From assembly GCF_026151205.1 (NCBI RefSeq), contig NC_087072.1, forward strand, positions 25,943,799-26,007,798: a DNA stretch of 64,000 bases. The letters run 5' to 3'. Within the stretch, counting starts at the first letter, position 1. The number at the start of each line of letters is the position of its first letter. The notes under the pieces were generated by a model. That model did not search any database. It saw nothing but the letters and a program-made list of their open reading frames with translations, and was not told the DNA's origin. This DNA is from Bolinopsis microptera (Eukaryota > Ctenophora > Tentaculata > Lobata > Bolinopsidae). Positions 52,082 to 63,683 of this stretch are shown here, piece after piece. Made by a program: the position numbers and the translations under genes.

Positions 52082-55057
52082 AAATGGCATAAAGATTATT
52101 GAACAATGTCCAAAGAATAATGTCCACCTAATTGGCGATTTTAACATTGATTTACATGATGAAAACACCAAACTTGTCCAGGACTTCGAAAACTTGATAT
52201 TAGGCCTTGGTCTGTCACCTCTAATCTCCACCTACACGCACCACAAACCAGGATGTAAGCAATCATGCATTGATAACATACTCACTACCAACATAGAAAA
52301 TTCTGTTTACTCTGGATCAATAAGTACTTGCATCAGCCATCATCACGCTGTATTCCACATATTCAAATCACCCCTAGTCAGTAATGAGGCCCACGAGCAA
52401 AAGTACACCCAATACTACGATTATTGTGGAACTAATGTTGATCATTTTGTTAAAGCACTCGATAACGATTTGTTAAATATGCCACCAGAGAATTTCACCG
52501 ACTTTGTCTCAGTATTTAATCAACAACTAGACAACGCATGTAAACTAGAGCAACCTAAGTGTTCTAAACGAACCGCTAGGAATAATCCGTGGATTACGTC
52601 AGGCCTAATTAACTCTGTAAATAGAAAACATGAGCTTTATGAACTTAAGATAAAGGCAGGAAAAAAGGCATGTCTTAACACTTCAACACCCAACCAATCA
52701 GACTGTCTTTGTTATCACTGTACAAATAAAGTAATGCGTCATCAGGAATTTAAAGCACACCGGAAGTTATTAAACCACCTCATTAACAGTGGCGTAACGT
52801 TACTTTGTGCCGCCCCCCTGCTGATTGAAATTTGCCGCCCCTTTCCCGCCCCTAAAATTTTGTGTCCCTAAAAAAAAAAAAAAAAAGGTCGGGTACTTTT
52901 TTTGCCACCCCCTACACCTTTTTGCCGCCCCCTGAAGCAACAATGGTACCCCAAATATTTTTTTCACGTCGACCGAACGCTAAATTCGACAGGGTAGTAC
53001 ACCTATAAGGCGCTTTTTCCGTGAAATCAGACCTACAATCCAGGAAAATGCCGCCCCCCTAAGGTACCGCCCCCCTGCTAGCAGGGTTAGCAGGGGCAGT
53101 TGTTACGCCACTGCTCATTAATTGTGCAAAACATAAGTATCACGGGGGAAAGATTGCTGAATGTATTGGTGACAGCAAGAAAACTTGGCAGATAATTAAC
53201 GAATTACGTGGTAAGAAGAGACGTCAGACGAAACCTAACTTTATTATTGATAATGAGCGTGTAACCAATCGTCGTGTAATTGCAAATGAGTTCAACAAGT
53301 ACTTTGCTTCCATTGCATCTAATCTTAATGAAGTGTATTCTCATGACTATTTAAGAATAAATGATTTACCAACATTTACCGACTACCTCCCGAAATCCAT
53401 CACATCCAGTATTTATCTTAAAGACTGTGACAGTGCTGAAATGATAGAGACCATAAACGAATTAAAAAATGGTAAATCAAGCGACATACCTATTCATGTA
53501 ATTAAGAAGTCGTGTCAAGTAATTGCACCGTATTTAGTGAAGTATTTCAATAGATGCATGCAAGAAGGCCTATTTCCTGAAGAACTAAAGACAGGGAGAA
53601 TTAGTCCGATTTACAAAAAGGAAGATGAACAGCTTTTAGGAAATTATAGACCCGTATCGACACTACCTGTTTTTGGGAAAATACTAGAAAAACTGATATA
53701 TGCTAGGTTGTATAGTTTCTTAACCTCTAAGGGAATAATTCATGAAAACCAATTTGGTTTCAGAAAAGGGCATTCCACTAGTCATGCACTTAATTATTCT
53801 GTAGAACATATTGAATCGTTAACTAGCAAAAAGCAGCACGTACTAGGTGTCTTCGTAGATCTTTCTAAAGCCTTTGATACCCTAGACCACTCTAAGCTAA
53901 TAACAAAATTAAATAACTATGGTATCCGAGGAAATGCTCTAAATCTTATCTCTAGTTATTTATCTAATAGAAAACAATTTGTGGACGTTCTTGATGTAAA
54001 ATCTGATGAATTACCTGTAGAATTTGGAGTCCCCCAAGGGAGTGTGCTCGGACCTCTACTGTTCATACTGTACATAAATGATATTTGTAATATAACAAGT
54101 CTAGGTAAATTTGTTCTATTTGCTGACGACACTAATATATTTGTTGCAGCCGACTCAAAGGATAAGGTATATGACATGGCTAACAAAATACTGCAGGCTG
54201 TTAATAATTACATGATAGTAAACCTACTACAAATTAATGTAAAAAAGTGCTGTTACATGTACTTCTCTCCAAATAAACGTAACAATAATGAATTAGACGC
54301 CGATATAGATAGCTATTACCTATCCATGAATAACAAGGTAATCAAGCGTGTTAGTCAAACTAAATTCCTTGGAGTTATTATTGATGACAAATTAAGTTGG
54401 AAACCACACATACAATCTCTTAACAAAAAACTAAGCAGTGCTTGTGGACGTATCTACCGTATTAAGAAATGCTTACCAGAATCACTATATAAACAAATTT
54501 ACCATTCTCTCTTTGAATCACATCTCGGTTTTGCTATTTCTGTGTGGGGAGGTATTCCTAATATCCAGTTAAAACCACTATTTATTACTCAGAAGAAATG
54601 TATAAGAATTCTATTCAGAGACCATAAAAGGTATGTAGACAAATTCAAAACATGTGCTAGAGTTAGACCGTTCGGCTCCCAACGTTTGGGTTGCGATTTT
54701 TATGTTAAGGAGTCTACCAAACCTCTATTTGCAAAACATAAATTACTAGCTGTAGAGAACCTATATAGACTACGTTGCCTAATGGAATTTTTTAAGATAA
54801 TTAAGACAAGAGTACCAATTTCAATGTTCTCTTTGTTCACCATATCTCATAGGAAAGACAATATGTTAATCACACCTTCTCCAACTAAACAATTCATCTA
54901 TAAATCAGCGTGGCTGTGGAATGAGTTTTGTAAAATTGGCTCATTTAATTTTAATTCCTCTTGTTCTTCTGTTAAGAATAAATTACAAAAGTCATTGATG
55001 AATGCCCAAAACAGGTATGGTGCTGAATGGAATGACAAAAATTTCACTGAATTCTAA
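52082..55057 (+). mobile_element. CR1/L2-like LINE, 5'-truncated, carrying a MITE
   Basis: The copy starts within the endonuclease (NVHLIGDFNIDLHDENTK, then STYTHHKPGCKQSCIDNI) and runs to the natural end of ORF2 at 55057. RT motifs are clear: GNYRPVSTLPVFGKILEK, NQFGFRKGHSTSHAL, DLSKAFDTLDHSKL, FGVPQGSVLGPLLF, FADDTNIF and FLGVIIDDKLSW. The only break in the frame is a 327-bp inverted-repeat element at 52787-53113; removing it and one target copy restores the frame exactly. The LINE was therefore intact over this part when the MITE landed, and it is young. Confidence 0.9.
52787..53113. mobile_element. MITE, TIR CAGTGGCGTAAC, 8-bp target duplication
   Basis: Ends CAGTGGCGTAAC and GTTACGCCACTG are inverted copies. 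It is flanked by perfect 8-bp direct repeats CTCATTAA (52779-52786 and 53114-53121). The interior is rich in GCCGCCCC-type tracts and has no transposase. An 8-bp duplication suggests hAT, P or Merlin type mobilisation. It interrupts LINE ORF2. Confidence 0.92.
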
Positions 55058-55298
55058 GTTAAACACAATATAATCCAGGTATCGGCAGGCGCTGCCGCCA
55101 AACGACATTATCATGCATATACTTCTTTATTTTCAGCAGCTAGTATGTTAGCGCGCATAACAAGGCGCGCTAGCATTTTGGCGCCATTCTAGGTTTCACT
55201 GATTTCACAATACACAATACACAATATGTCCAATTTGATTCTAATTGTTGCTCCTAATCTGATAATTCTAATGACAGTGACTGCTCCCTATTAACCAA

Positions 55299-55576
55299 CC
55301 GACCAACATTATCGGTCGAACCCTAAAATTACTAATACCAAATTTAAACCCCACATATGCGTGTATAGTCTCCAAATCTTCTCTCTGCTCTCGGACTTTG
55401 TTCTTTTGAATAGAACTGTTTGTATACTTTAACAAATAGTGATTTTAACTTTGAGATAAACTGCTAGATTATTATATTTTTGTACCAATGTTCACCTAAC
55501 TTAACGTCTCTCACTGACACCATCACCCGGCAACCAATTTTAAAGTATAATTTATTAACGATCTGACTACAGACTG
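55299..55576. repeat. Interspersed repeat, copy B (partner 50466-51056)
   Basis: See the two shared blocks of copy A. Differences are scattered substitutions (for example GTGTATAGTCTCCAAATC versus GTATAGTTTCAAAAATC). It is directly followed by the duplicated block at 55577. Confidence 0.75.
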
Positions 55577-56370
55577 GCGGTCAACGTTCCCCGTTTAGTA
55601 GCTCAACGGAGGGGGTAATCAGGGCACGTGTTAATGAAAAATGTACGTGTCCTTCCACAATCCCCTCTGTTGGGTCACACGTTATTGGGGACTGAGATCG
55701 CTATCGTGTAACTAGAAGCAGTATATGCAAAGTAACTTAGGTGATAGGTGATAGGCAATATGAAATTACACATCTTACTTTAACTTTATCCCGTCACCCA
55801 TGGACTTATCAATTAACGGCTGGTGGTGGTGTCATTGTTTGTCGTACTCAAAACGTTTCGCAGTTGCGAATGCCGGCCCATTGAGGAAAATCTTTTTACT
55901 TTGTATTTTAACCATTATAAAGTGTGATTAGTCGGATATAGTACTGAGTTCAAACAGTCCCCGAAACGAAAAAGCAAACATTTGATTTTTGTTTCGGCGA
56001 CTGAATCGTTGATGGGCCGGCAAATATTTGTTGTCGAGTAGTGTTGAATACTCATATTAACATGATTATTGATTTAATTTAGGAATTGTATCTAAATATC
56101 CTTGACCAAGTTTAATTGTTAATGAGAATGCACCCCAGCACTGGGCGCGCGCGGCGGCTTTGATGTTAGCGGCTACAAGCTTGAAGCTAGGTAGCTGCAG
56201 AAAAAATGCCGCGCGCGTTCAGCGTGGGGCTTTTCGTTTTTGATTTTACAAATGACAAAGCAACTTTTAATGGTTATTAATGGAATTATCGGATATTTAT
56301 AATTCAATATGTATTGATTCTTCTGTGGAAAATAAAAATTGTATTTTACTTAAATTGTATTTTACTTAAA
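55577..56370. repeat. Long diverged duplication, copy 1 (partner 58250-59535)
   Basis: Shares in order GTCAACGTTCCCCGT, GCACGTGTTAAT, CAAAACGTTTCGC, GTTGCGAATGCCGGCCCA, CGAAACGAAAAAGCAAACAT, TTGTTGTCGAGTAGTGTTGA, GCGCGCGCGGCGGCTTTGAT and ATTCTTCTGTGGAAAAT with 58250-59535. Copy 1 is shorter because copy 2 holds two MITEs and about 300 extra GC-rich bases. No coding region is visible. It may be an old non-autonomous element or a UTR-like portion of one. Confidence 0.8.
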
Positions 56371-57137
56371 ATTGAAATTTTTGTTTAACTGAAATTTTTG
56401 TTTAACTGATTGATGGTGATTGTGAGTGAGAAGATGTTTGGAGTGCCAGCCAGTAACTCTGTCAAATGAACAGCCCATTGAAGAGCGAATGAGTGCAAGC
56501 GCAGGAACAGCAGAGAGGGTGGCACAAAACGGCACACACGGAAAGGACGAAACAAAAAAGAAAAAACGCTGTGCGCGGTAAGCTTGCCTATGTCTGAGAG
56601 CTGGTGTTACCTGGCAAGAGGCCTCAAAGGAGGTGCCGTGGTGGAGTGTGAAGGGAAAGTTCGAGAGCACGGCAGCTCTAACTGATGATGATGATTGAAG
56701 AAGGAGGTCGAGCGGGAAGCTCAAAAAAAGCTAAACAGGAAGGATCCAGCTGAGGTCTGACTCATGTCAGGAAGTGATGAAAAACTCACAGACAAAATCA
56801 TCGGTGGCTGTCTACCCCGTAAGTAGGCAGTGTCCAAGATTTCAGGCATCAGGATACACTGGAGCAGTGCAGAGCTGATTACATCCAGGGTCCTCACGGA
56901 TACCCTGTCTTGGAGGTCGAGCCAATGCCCTGCGTTCGGTAATTGTGTCTACTGATATAGCCTTCATACTTTCCCTACTAACAGTCACTGTAACCCTATC
57001 ACTCGGAAGGCCCCACGGCTCCTACATGGACGCACGGCCGGGAGCCCATGTAGGGATAAAAGCTGGAAAAGAAAAAAAGGCGGAAAGAAAAAGGGGAAAA
57101 AAGAAAGAAGGAAGAAAGGAAGGACTGAAAGAGGAAG
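56371..57137. other. Non-coding, repeat-like region
   Basis: Includes GA-rich low-complexity sequence (57062-57135) abutting the 3' end of the LINE fragment at 57138, and a GATGATGATGATTGAAGAAG stretch near 56684. No exon was recognised. Confidence 0.4.
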
Positions 57138-58199
57138 CTAGTTATCGACATTTAGACTTTCTTTGAAGTTGAGGGTTAGTCTGTAGATTTTATTAATGGT
57201 GCTGGTCGAGAGTTTGATCAAACTTACGTCCTCGTCGCTGAGTTTGTCCATGCAATCGGGTTGCGAGATGAACGTGGAGGCAAGATTGAAGCTACCATTT
57301 CCGTCAATGCTGACTAGATTTCCACTGAGGCTTTGAAATCTGTCCCTTGGAACTTTCCCTAGGGGGCAGGAATGGAGCATATGATTCTCATCTTCGATGA
57401 TTAGCTGGTTGGTGTTCAGCTCGCAATAGTTACAGGTCCTTTCATCAAGTGGAGTTTTGTCGTACCTCCCCCTTTCAATTCTAAGGTGATGAGAACTGGA
57501 CCGAATCTGTGTGGTTGCCCTTCTGTCCTGGAAAGACCTAGCGTGGTTTAGATATGGCTCCCATCCAAATTCTTTTTTGACTTCACTGTAGAATGATAGC
57601 TTTCTAGAATCTTTCACAAGAGAACCCCAGGAATCACGGAATAGTTTTCGCAGGTTCTCTGTCATCAATTCAGGGCTGCAGGAGTCCACGAGGAAGGTTG
57701 CGTTGAGCAACGATGATGAATTCCTGTCAGGAAGGTCGATGTTGTTGAATGACTTGATAACTGATTCGATGCCTACAAACCATGACAATTTGAGGTTAAT
57801 CTGCTCAGTCATTGCAGCTTTGACCAGTTGTGTTGAGGGAAGGCTCATAACTCTTTTGAAGTATTTAGTACTCAGTTTCAACATCTCAATTATAATTGGG
57901 TATGAGCCAGTTTCTCCCCAGGCTGTAGCATTGACTGCCCTTCTGTTAATACCAAGAAGGTATTTGAGGTGACGTAGGTGCACTTGCTCCAGTTGCTGTT
58001 TTGCGATGTGGGAGACTGCATGATCAAGGTTGTGAAACTTGCTGAAGCAAGAGAGGACCTTACTGACGGTGGGTAGAACTGGGGCCCAAACTTGACAACC
58101 GTATAGTAGAATAGGCTTGACAAGGGTGTCAAATAGTTTGATAAGATATTTATACTTTTCCATATTATACAATATAGTGATTTGATACTTTGTCGACAT
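57138..58199 (-). mobile_element. Non-LTR retrotransposon fragment, RT C-terminal half
   Basis: A 353-residue open frame on the minus strand, starting just past the RT palm: LFDTLVKPILLYGCQVWAPV, HLRHLKYLLGINR, ATAWGETGSYPI, then a Cys/His cluster (CNYCELNTNQLIIEDENHML ... C) of the zf-RVT type. It ends at TAG. The order matches a LINE clade distinct from the CR1/L2-like copies in this window. The fragment is 5'-truncated at about 58199 but still fully open. Confidence 0.75.
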
Positions 58200-58551
58200 G
58201 TGTGATAATGTTATGTCATATTTTTACTTTACTACTTTACTTTACTTAGTCAACGTTCCCCGTAGCTCAACGGAGGGGGTAATCAGGGCACGTGTTAATA
58301 AAAAATGTACGTGTCCTTCCACAATCGCTTCTGTTGGGTCACACGTTTATTGGAGACTGAGATGAGAGATCGCTAGCGTGTAACTAGACGCAGTATATGT
58401 AAAGAAACATAAATGATAGGTGATAGGCAATATGAAATTACAAATCTTATTTTATCCCATGGACTTATCAATTAAGGGCTGGTGGTAGTGTCATCGTTTG
58501 TCGTACTCAAAACGTTTCGCGGTTGCGAATGCCGGCCCACCGAGGAAAATT

Positions 58552-58626
58552 TTACTGGGCGGCGGTCAGCCTGTCATTCCGCCAAATCTTTATTTATGAA
58601 CATAATAGCCTGGGGTCCCCAGGTAA
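58552..58626 (+). mobile_element. Small MITE, TTACTGGG family, copy 1 (75 bp)
   Basis: Starts TTACTGGGCGGCGGTCAGCC and ends GGGGTCCCCAGGTAA. Flanks GGAAAATT and GGAAAATC are a 7/8 target duplication. The matching site in the duplicated block at 55882-55890 lacks the element. Confidence 0.85.
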
Positions 58627-58978
58627 GGAAAATCTTTTTACATTGGTTTTTAACAATTTTGCATTATAAAGTATGATTAGCCGGATATAACATGTAATAT
58701 TGAGTTCAAACAGTTCCCGAAACGAAAAAGCAAACATTTGATTTTTGTTTCGGCGACTGAATCGTCGATGGGCCGACAAATATTTGTTGTCGAGTAGTGT
58801 TGAATACTCATATCTACATGATTATTGATTCAATTTAAGAATTGTATATAAATATCTTTGACCAAGTTTAATTTTCAATGAGAATGCACCCAGCACTTGG
58901 CGCGCGCGGCGGCTTTGATGTTAGCGGCTACAGGTTAGGCAGTTGTAGCGCGATGCGTTACTGTGCCGCGCCGCGCAC

Positions 58979-59052
58979 TTACTGGGCTGCGCTCAGCCTG
59001 TCATTCCGCCAAATCTTGTTAATGAACATAATAGCCTGGGGTCCTCAGGTAA
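58979..59052 (+). mobile_element. Small MITE, TTACTGGG family, copy 2 (74 bp)
   Basis: TTACTGGGCTGCGCTCAGCC to GGGGTCCTCAGGTAA, flanked by perfect 9-bp direct repeats GCCGCGCAC (58970-58978 and 59053-59061). Confidence 0.88.
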
Positions 59053-59538
59053 GCCGCGCACTCAATGAGGCATCTCACGTTCACATAGCCATGTGTCTAC
59101 GCGTACTGCGTGACGCGCTTGTTTCACTACTGCAAGCGAGAGGGCTCTGGTTAGAGCAACTTCTCGCGCACTAGATCGGCGTTGTATCACGTGTAGACCC
59201 CATTGTCTCTTCACTATATAATAGTGTGTATCTGTAAAGTTTCTATGATACAGGGGGAGCCGCGCACTCGTGCGCGGCGGGTTATACAACGTATGACAAC
59301 ATCGGCGAGATGCGCTACTGTGCCGCGCTGAGCTGCGATGAATTGACATCGTCAATTAAGTTAGGCAGCTGCCGATAAGACGCCACGTGCGTTCAGCGTA
59401 CGGCTTTTCGTTTTTGATTTTACAAAATAACTCTTAATGATTATTAATGAAATTATTGGATATTTATAATTTAATATGTATTGATTCTTCTGTGGAAAAT
59501 AAAAATTGTATTTTACTTAAATTGTATTTTACCTATAC

Positions 59539-59623
59539 TTACCTGAGGACCCCAGGCTATTATGTTCATTAACATTTAATAATAAAGATTTGGCGGAATG
59601 ACAGGCTGAGCGCGGCCCAGTAA
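59539..59623 (-). mobile_element. Small MITE, TTACTGGG family, copy 3 (85 bp, inverted)
   Basis: The same element in reverse orientation (TTACCTGAGGACCCCAGGC to GGCCCAGTAA), about ten bases longer in the middle. It is flanked by perfect 8-bp repeats ACCTATAC (59531-59538 and 59624-59631). The following 59632-60216 shows no gene. Confidence 0.88.
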
Positions 59624-60586
59624 ACCTATACAAAAAATCTCTTCTAAAATAGGTATAAAGATGCATAACTCAAAACACACAAACAAATCGTTTATAATCC
59701 ATATATAAATTTATATGATGAATTAATTTCTATAGAAGTTTCAAATTTCTATAAAACTGATAAACCTATATATTATATTCATTTCGCACCCAAAGAAAAA
59801 TGTGATCACAGAGGTAGTTTCGATATTATGTTCTTGACAAGGTATGGGGCTGCTGCAAGTTATATTTTGCTAAGATATTACAGCTTTTGTAAGCTTAAGT
59901 AATGTAAGCAAGGTCAATTTTAAAGTTTTTGAATTTTGTCGAACACTGTTTAAGGTTAAGTTCCAGTCATTTGGTTTTCCTTCTTTTTGAGTGTGTGCGA
60001 TGGTTATTTTTATGGTCGTAGCGCGATGCACTACTGGGTCGCGCGCGCATCAAATAATGCTTCTCGCAACCACGTATGCAGATCGGCGAGATGCGAAGGA
60101 TTGACATCGTGAATAAATTTTTATGGATGATTTGAGGTGATTGGGCTTACAGGTGAATGTAGTTAGCATGAGATTTTGTCGTACTGTGTTCCAGATTGTC
60201 CCTGCTCTGTATATATCTAGCTGTCTGATGGTTTAGGTGTGAGAATGAGAATCTCTTTGCCAAGTCTGCCAGATGTTTCAAAGAGGGAATAAAGTGATAT
60301 AGGGGTTCTATATTTCAAGACCTTGAAGATGTCATTAATACAGTGGTAGAAGTACAGATTATGCACATTCATGATTTTGTTACTGTTGAAGAGGGGTTTA
60401 GTATGTTCTTTTCTGTAGAATTCGTTGCCTACGTAGGGTCTGCATCGCGCACTAGTTTTGAATTTATCCAAGTATGCTTCTTTATCACCAAACATTATAT
60501 GCGGGCACACATTTTCTATGCTTTGAACCGAGGTTCGAGCTTTTTGTTAGATGCTCCTCCCCAGACAGTTATACCATATGCGAGAT

Positions 60587-60662
60587 TGATTGATTGAAAT
60601 AAATTTTCGTGCACATACAGAATGAATGGTTAATAATTTAATATATATGTAGACCAAGGTCT
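60587..60662 (-). mobile_element. 5'-truncated LINE tail inserted in another LINE
   Basis: Near-identical to 50655-50721, ending on the minus strand in TTTATTTCAATCAATCA. Flanking GAGAT at 60582-60586 and 60663-60667 is a short target duplication. About 75 bp in all. Confidence 0.75.
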
Positions 60663-60947
60663 GAGATAGCTTTCAAACAGATCTAGATTGTGATACAGAT
60701 CTTTATGGAGTGATGTGGGAATGTTATCTTTAATTCTATTTAGCATGCCACAGCAGCTGGCTAGTTTTTTTGCTAATTTACCTCTATGTGCATTCCAGTT
60801 TAAGTCTTCATCGATTGTTACGCCTAAGAATTTAGTTTCATGTACTCTCTCCAAAGGTATGCCATTGATATTGATTTCTTGATCAGAGGGTGTATCTTCA
60901 TCTTTGTTGGATCGAGAGTTTGAGAATTCAAGGTAATGGGGTGGTTT

Positions 60948-61239
60948 CAGTGGCGTAACGAAGGGCCCCGACGACCCCGCTGTGCGGGCGGGCACAATCT
61001 TAGGGGGCACCAAATTGTCGTTTGAATGTGGGACAATTTCGAAAAATTTAACTATGGTACGAGGAAAACTGCGCGTTTTGCTCTAGAAACACACATTTTT
61101 AGAGATTTTACCGGCGTAACCTCTAAAATCAACTAATATGTTCAATTTTAGGGAGGGGCGCCAAAAGGGGAGGGGCACCAACAGGGGGGCCCTTTTTCAG
61201 CGGGGGCGCCAACGCCCAACAGGCAACGTTACGCCACTG
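60948..61239. mobile_element. MITE, TIR CAGTGGCGTAACG, 8-bp target duplication
   Basis: Ends CAGTGGCGTAACG and CGTTACGCCACTG; flanks GGTGGTTT at 60940-60947 and 61240-61247 are a perfect 8-bp duplication. The interior (GGGGCGCC and GGGGCACC tracts) differs from that of the 52787 element, so the two share ends but little of the body. Confidence 0.92.
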
Positions 61240-61613
61240 GGTGGTTTATCATGTGATAATCTGAGAAGGTACAAATCTCATTTTTTGAGGACAAACGTAA
61301 TTCGAATGGCCAAAAACAATCCAATAAAATTTGGCTTGATCCGACTATTAAAACTATCAAATAAATGCGAAAATGAACCTTCATTTGAAAAAAATGAACA
61401 CAAATATTTTTCGATTTGACAAATTCCTCGAACCAGTGGTGGTAGTAAGACATACCAGAAAGAATTATTTCAATTGGGCACTCAGTGACTGAGCTATTCA
61501 AGAAAACAACAATTTCAAGAAAACAACAATTTTATTTAGTATCAATTAAAGCAGACAAAAATATATTTCATATATATATATAACTAGCACGAACTTTAGA
61601 TCAGATATCTTAG

Positions 61614-61797
61614 GGGACTTGGAGTAGCAAGAGATTGACTAAAAGGTATATAACTTTTACAAAGATACGTCGAGAAGAATCCAGGGTGATACAGGATCGG
61701 AGAGTGCAGACCAAAAGTTTACGCACCCACCTTTGCCTCCTGAGTTCTTGGTTGGGTAGAAATTTATGCAAACTTGGTCGTTTATACTCCAAGTCCC
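61614..61797. mobile_element. MITE-like element, TIR GGGACTTGGAGTA
   Basis: Perfect 13-bp inverted ends (61614-61626 and 61785-61797) enclose about 158 bp without a meaningful open frame. Flanks TATCTTAG and TTTCTTAA agree at 6 of 8 positions, a possible eroded duplication. Surrounding 61291-62077 has no gene. Confidence 0.7.
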
Positions 61798-62077
61798 TTT
61801 CTTAAAAGAAGTAGTATTAACTATGTCTAGAGTTAGCTTCGTTCAATAATAACAATATCAATATAATCAATATCAATACCAGATAAACCTACCGAATAAA
61901 TTATTAAATATCATTTAATTCATTCCGATAAAAAATTTTATAAATTTAGATATTTAACTTATCTAAAAACATTACAACAAATGTTTAAAAAGCGCCCAAA
62001 ATCGATTTGAAAGATTTTCTGTCTATAGTACAATCATGATAGTAATAGTAAGTGTGTGCCGCTGCAATTAGATTTGA

Positions 62078-63440
62078 TTACTGCAATTTAAAATTGTTTG
62101 GAGTCCAAGTATCTTTTAAGTCAGCTGCCTGTGCTTGTATTAATAGTGCTTTGGTTCTCAGTTTTATCAAGCTAATGGACGTTTCTAAGCAATTGCTTGA
62201 AGTTAAAATTTTTTTATGAACAGCGTTCCAAAGCTTGGCTGCATTAAACAAAAAGGTATTTGATTTATTTAGGAGAATAACCATTAGACTCGTTGCACGG
62301 TTTGAAATGTTGATAGCCTCATAAAGGGAGTATGGGCAGTGGTACTTGATAATCTTAGAGAATTCTAAAATACAGTGATATTTGTACAAGTTTTGAGCTG
62401 TAAGAATTTTTAATCTATTAAAAATGGGTTTTGTATGCTCCTTTTCAAAGTGTTTATGGTCTAGTTTTTGCATACCGTATGGTCTAGTACGTGCACATGT
62501 TGATTGTTTATCTAAATATGAGTCAAGGTCGCCAAAAAGGATCCTTATACAGTGCTTCTGTGTGATGAAAAGACTATCATTGGACCGTTCTTTGAGGACA
62601 ACACCCCAAACACTTATACCATAACTGAGATGTGATTCAAAAAGAGCATTATATATTTTCAAATATAGTTCAGAAGGTATCGAGTGCCGAATTCTGCAGA
62701 TTGCACCAGTCATAGATCGCAGTTTTTTACGGATGTAGTGCATGTGGGCAATCCAGTTTAGCTTACTATCTATAACAACACCTAAGAATTTGGTATCCTT
62801 GACTTTAGTAATAACCTTACCATTGATGAATATTGATCTAGATTCATCTAGCAGGATAGCAAATGGTCTGGTCCGTGCACAGGTGTCATCATATTCAGAG
62901 GCAGGTTTAAAATGTATGTAGCAGCATTTGGACATGTTGATATGAAGTAGATTACATTTCATGTAAATCGAGACATGTTTAAGTACTAAGTTGGCTTTTT
63001 TGTATGTTGCTTCTCTAGATGGTCCTGATATGAAGATATTAGTGTCATCAGCATAAAGTACAAATTTCACCTCACTGTCTGAAAAGCAGTTAACTATATC
63101 GTTCATATACAATAGGAAGAGTAACGGCCCCAGAATTGACCCTTGTGGTACTCCAAATTTCACGTCCATTGTTTCTGATGGTACATCGTTATACATAACA
63201 TACTGCTTTCTGTTAGTCAAATAGCTTTTTAGTAAGGTAAGTGCTGTGCCCCTAATACCGTAGGAATTTAATTTGCATAAAAGAATATCGTGATCAAGGG
63301 TGTCGAAGGCTTTGCTCAAGTCAATGAATATCCCTAGGACATGTTTATTGCTTGCCAGAGACTTAGTAACGGAGTCTACAGATTTGTGTAGAGCATGGGT
63401 GGTAGAATGGCCTTTTCTAAATCCAAACTGTGAGTCTGTT
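62078..63440 (-). mobile_element. CR1/L2-like LINE, 5'-truncated, open RT
   Basis: The copy starts within the RT (LTDSQFGFRKGHSTTHALHK) at about 63440 and stays open to the ORF2 stop at 62078. Motifs: DLSKAFDTLDHDILL, FGVPQGSILGPLLF, YADDTNIF, FLGVVIDSKLNW, YGISVWG, CIRILFGDLDSYLDK. It is related to but distinct from the copy at 52082-55057, with an insert of about 15 residues (TCARTRPFAILL) after the YADD region. No lesion is seen in the RT part, so the copy is young. Confidence 0.9.
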
Positions 63441-63445
63441 AGTAC

Positions 63446-63493
63446 TCACAGTATTAAGGCCAACGTTTGCACACTGACTTTTGGCCCACCCTG
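63446..63493. mobile_element. Possible mariner-like terminal fragment
   Basis: Read on the minus strand from 63493 it begins TACAGGGTGGGCCAAAAGTC, like a Tc1/mariner terminal repeat next to TA. No second end or transposase was found. It abuts the truncated 5' end of the LINE. Confidence 0.3.
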
Positions 63494-63683
63494 TATTATA
63501 TCTATATTGTATATATACGCTATTAATTACTTTGGCATGTTCTGTAAATATTTGGTGAACATGAATATTGAATTATTTGCAATAAAACACAAAATATTTT
63601 ACAAGGTTTGAATAAAATTACTGCAATCAATATACAGTGTTCCCCACGGATTTTTTAACTGTTTGCCATCATTTTTCCACCAG

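Larger units (their letters stand above)
58250..59535. repeat. Long diverged duplication, copy 2 (partner 55577-56370)
   Basis: Carries the blocks listed for copy 1, plus two TTACTGGG elements (58552-58626, 58979-59052) and a CG-rich insert around 59050-59380 (GCGCACTC, GCCGCGC motifs). The insert relative to copy 1 at 58552 shows directly that the small element is mobile. Confidence 0.8.
60217..61290 (-). mobile_element. CR1/L2-like LINE fragment with two nested insertions
   Basis: The RT connection region (INGIPLERVHETKFLGVTID, then LNWNAHRGKLAKKLASCCGM), AYGITVWGG and the C-terminus (HIMFGDKEAYLDKFKTSARC, KEHTKPLF) are present. The frame is broken by stops and a shift near 60520. It is split by a LINE-tail fragment (60587-60662) between ...LFESYL and AYGITVWG, and by a MITE (60948-61239). 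The nesting gives a relative order: this LINE first, the other two later. Confidence 0.8.

Noticed and set aside
56945-57166. Small basic protein gene (KEKKAERKRGKKKEG...)
   Set aside because: The peptide comes from GA-rich low-complexity DNA, with no conserved context.
58552-59052. Spliced-leader RNA genes (short element ending CAG|GTAAG)
   Set aside because: Copies have direct target duplications and one is inverted with the same ends, which fits a transposon; no convincing Sm site follows in a constant position.
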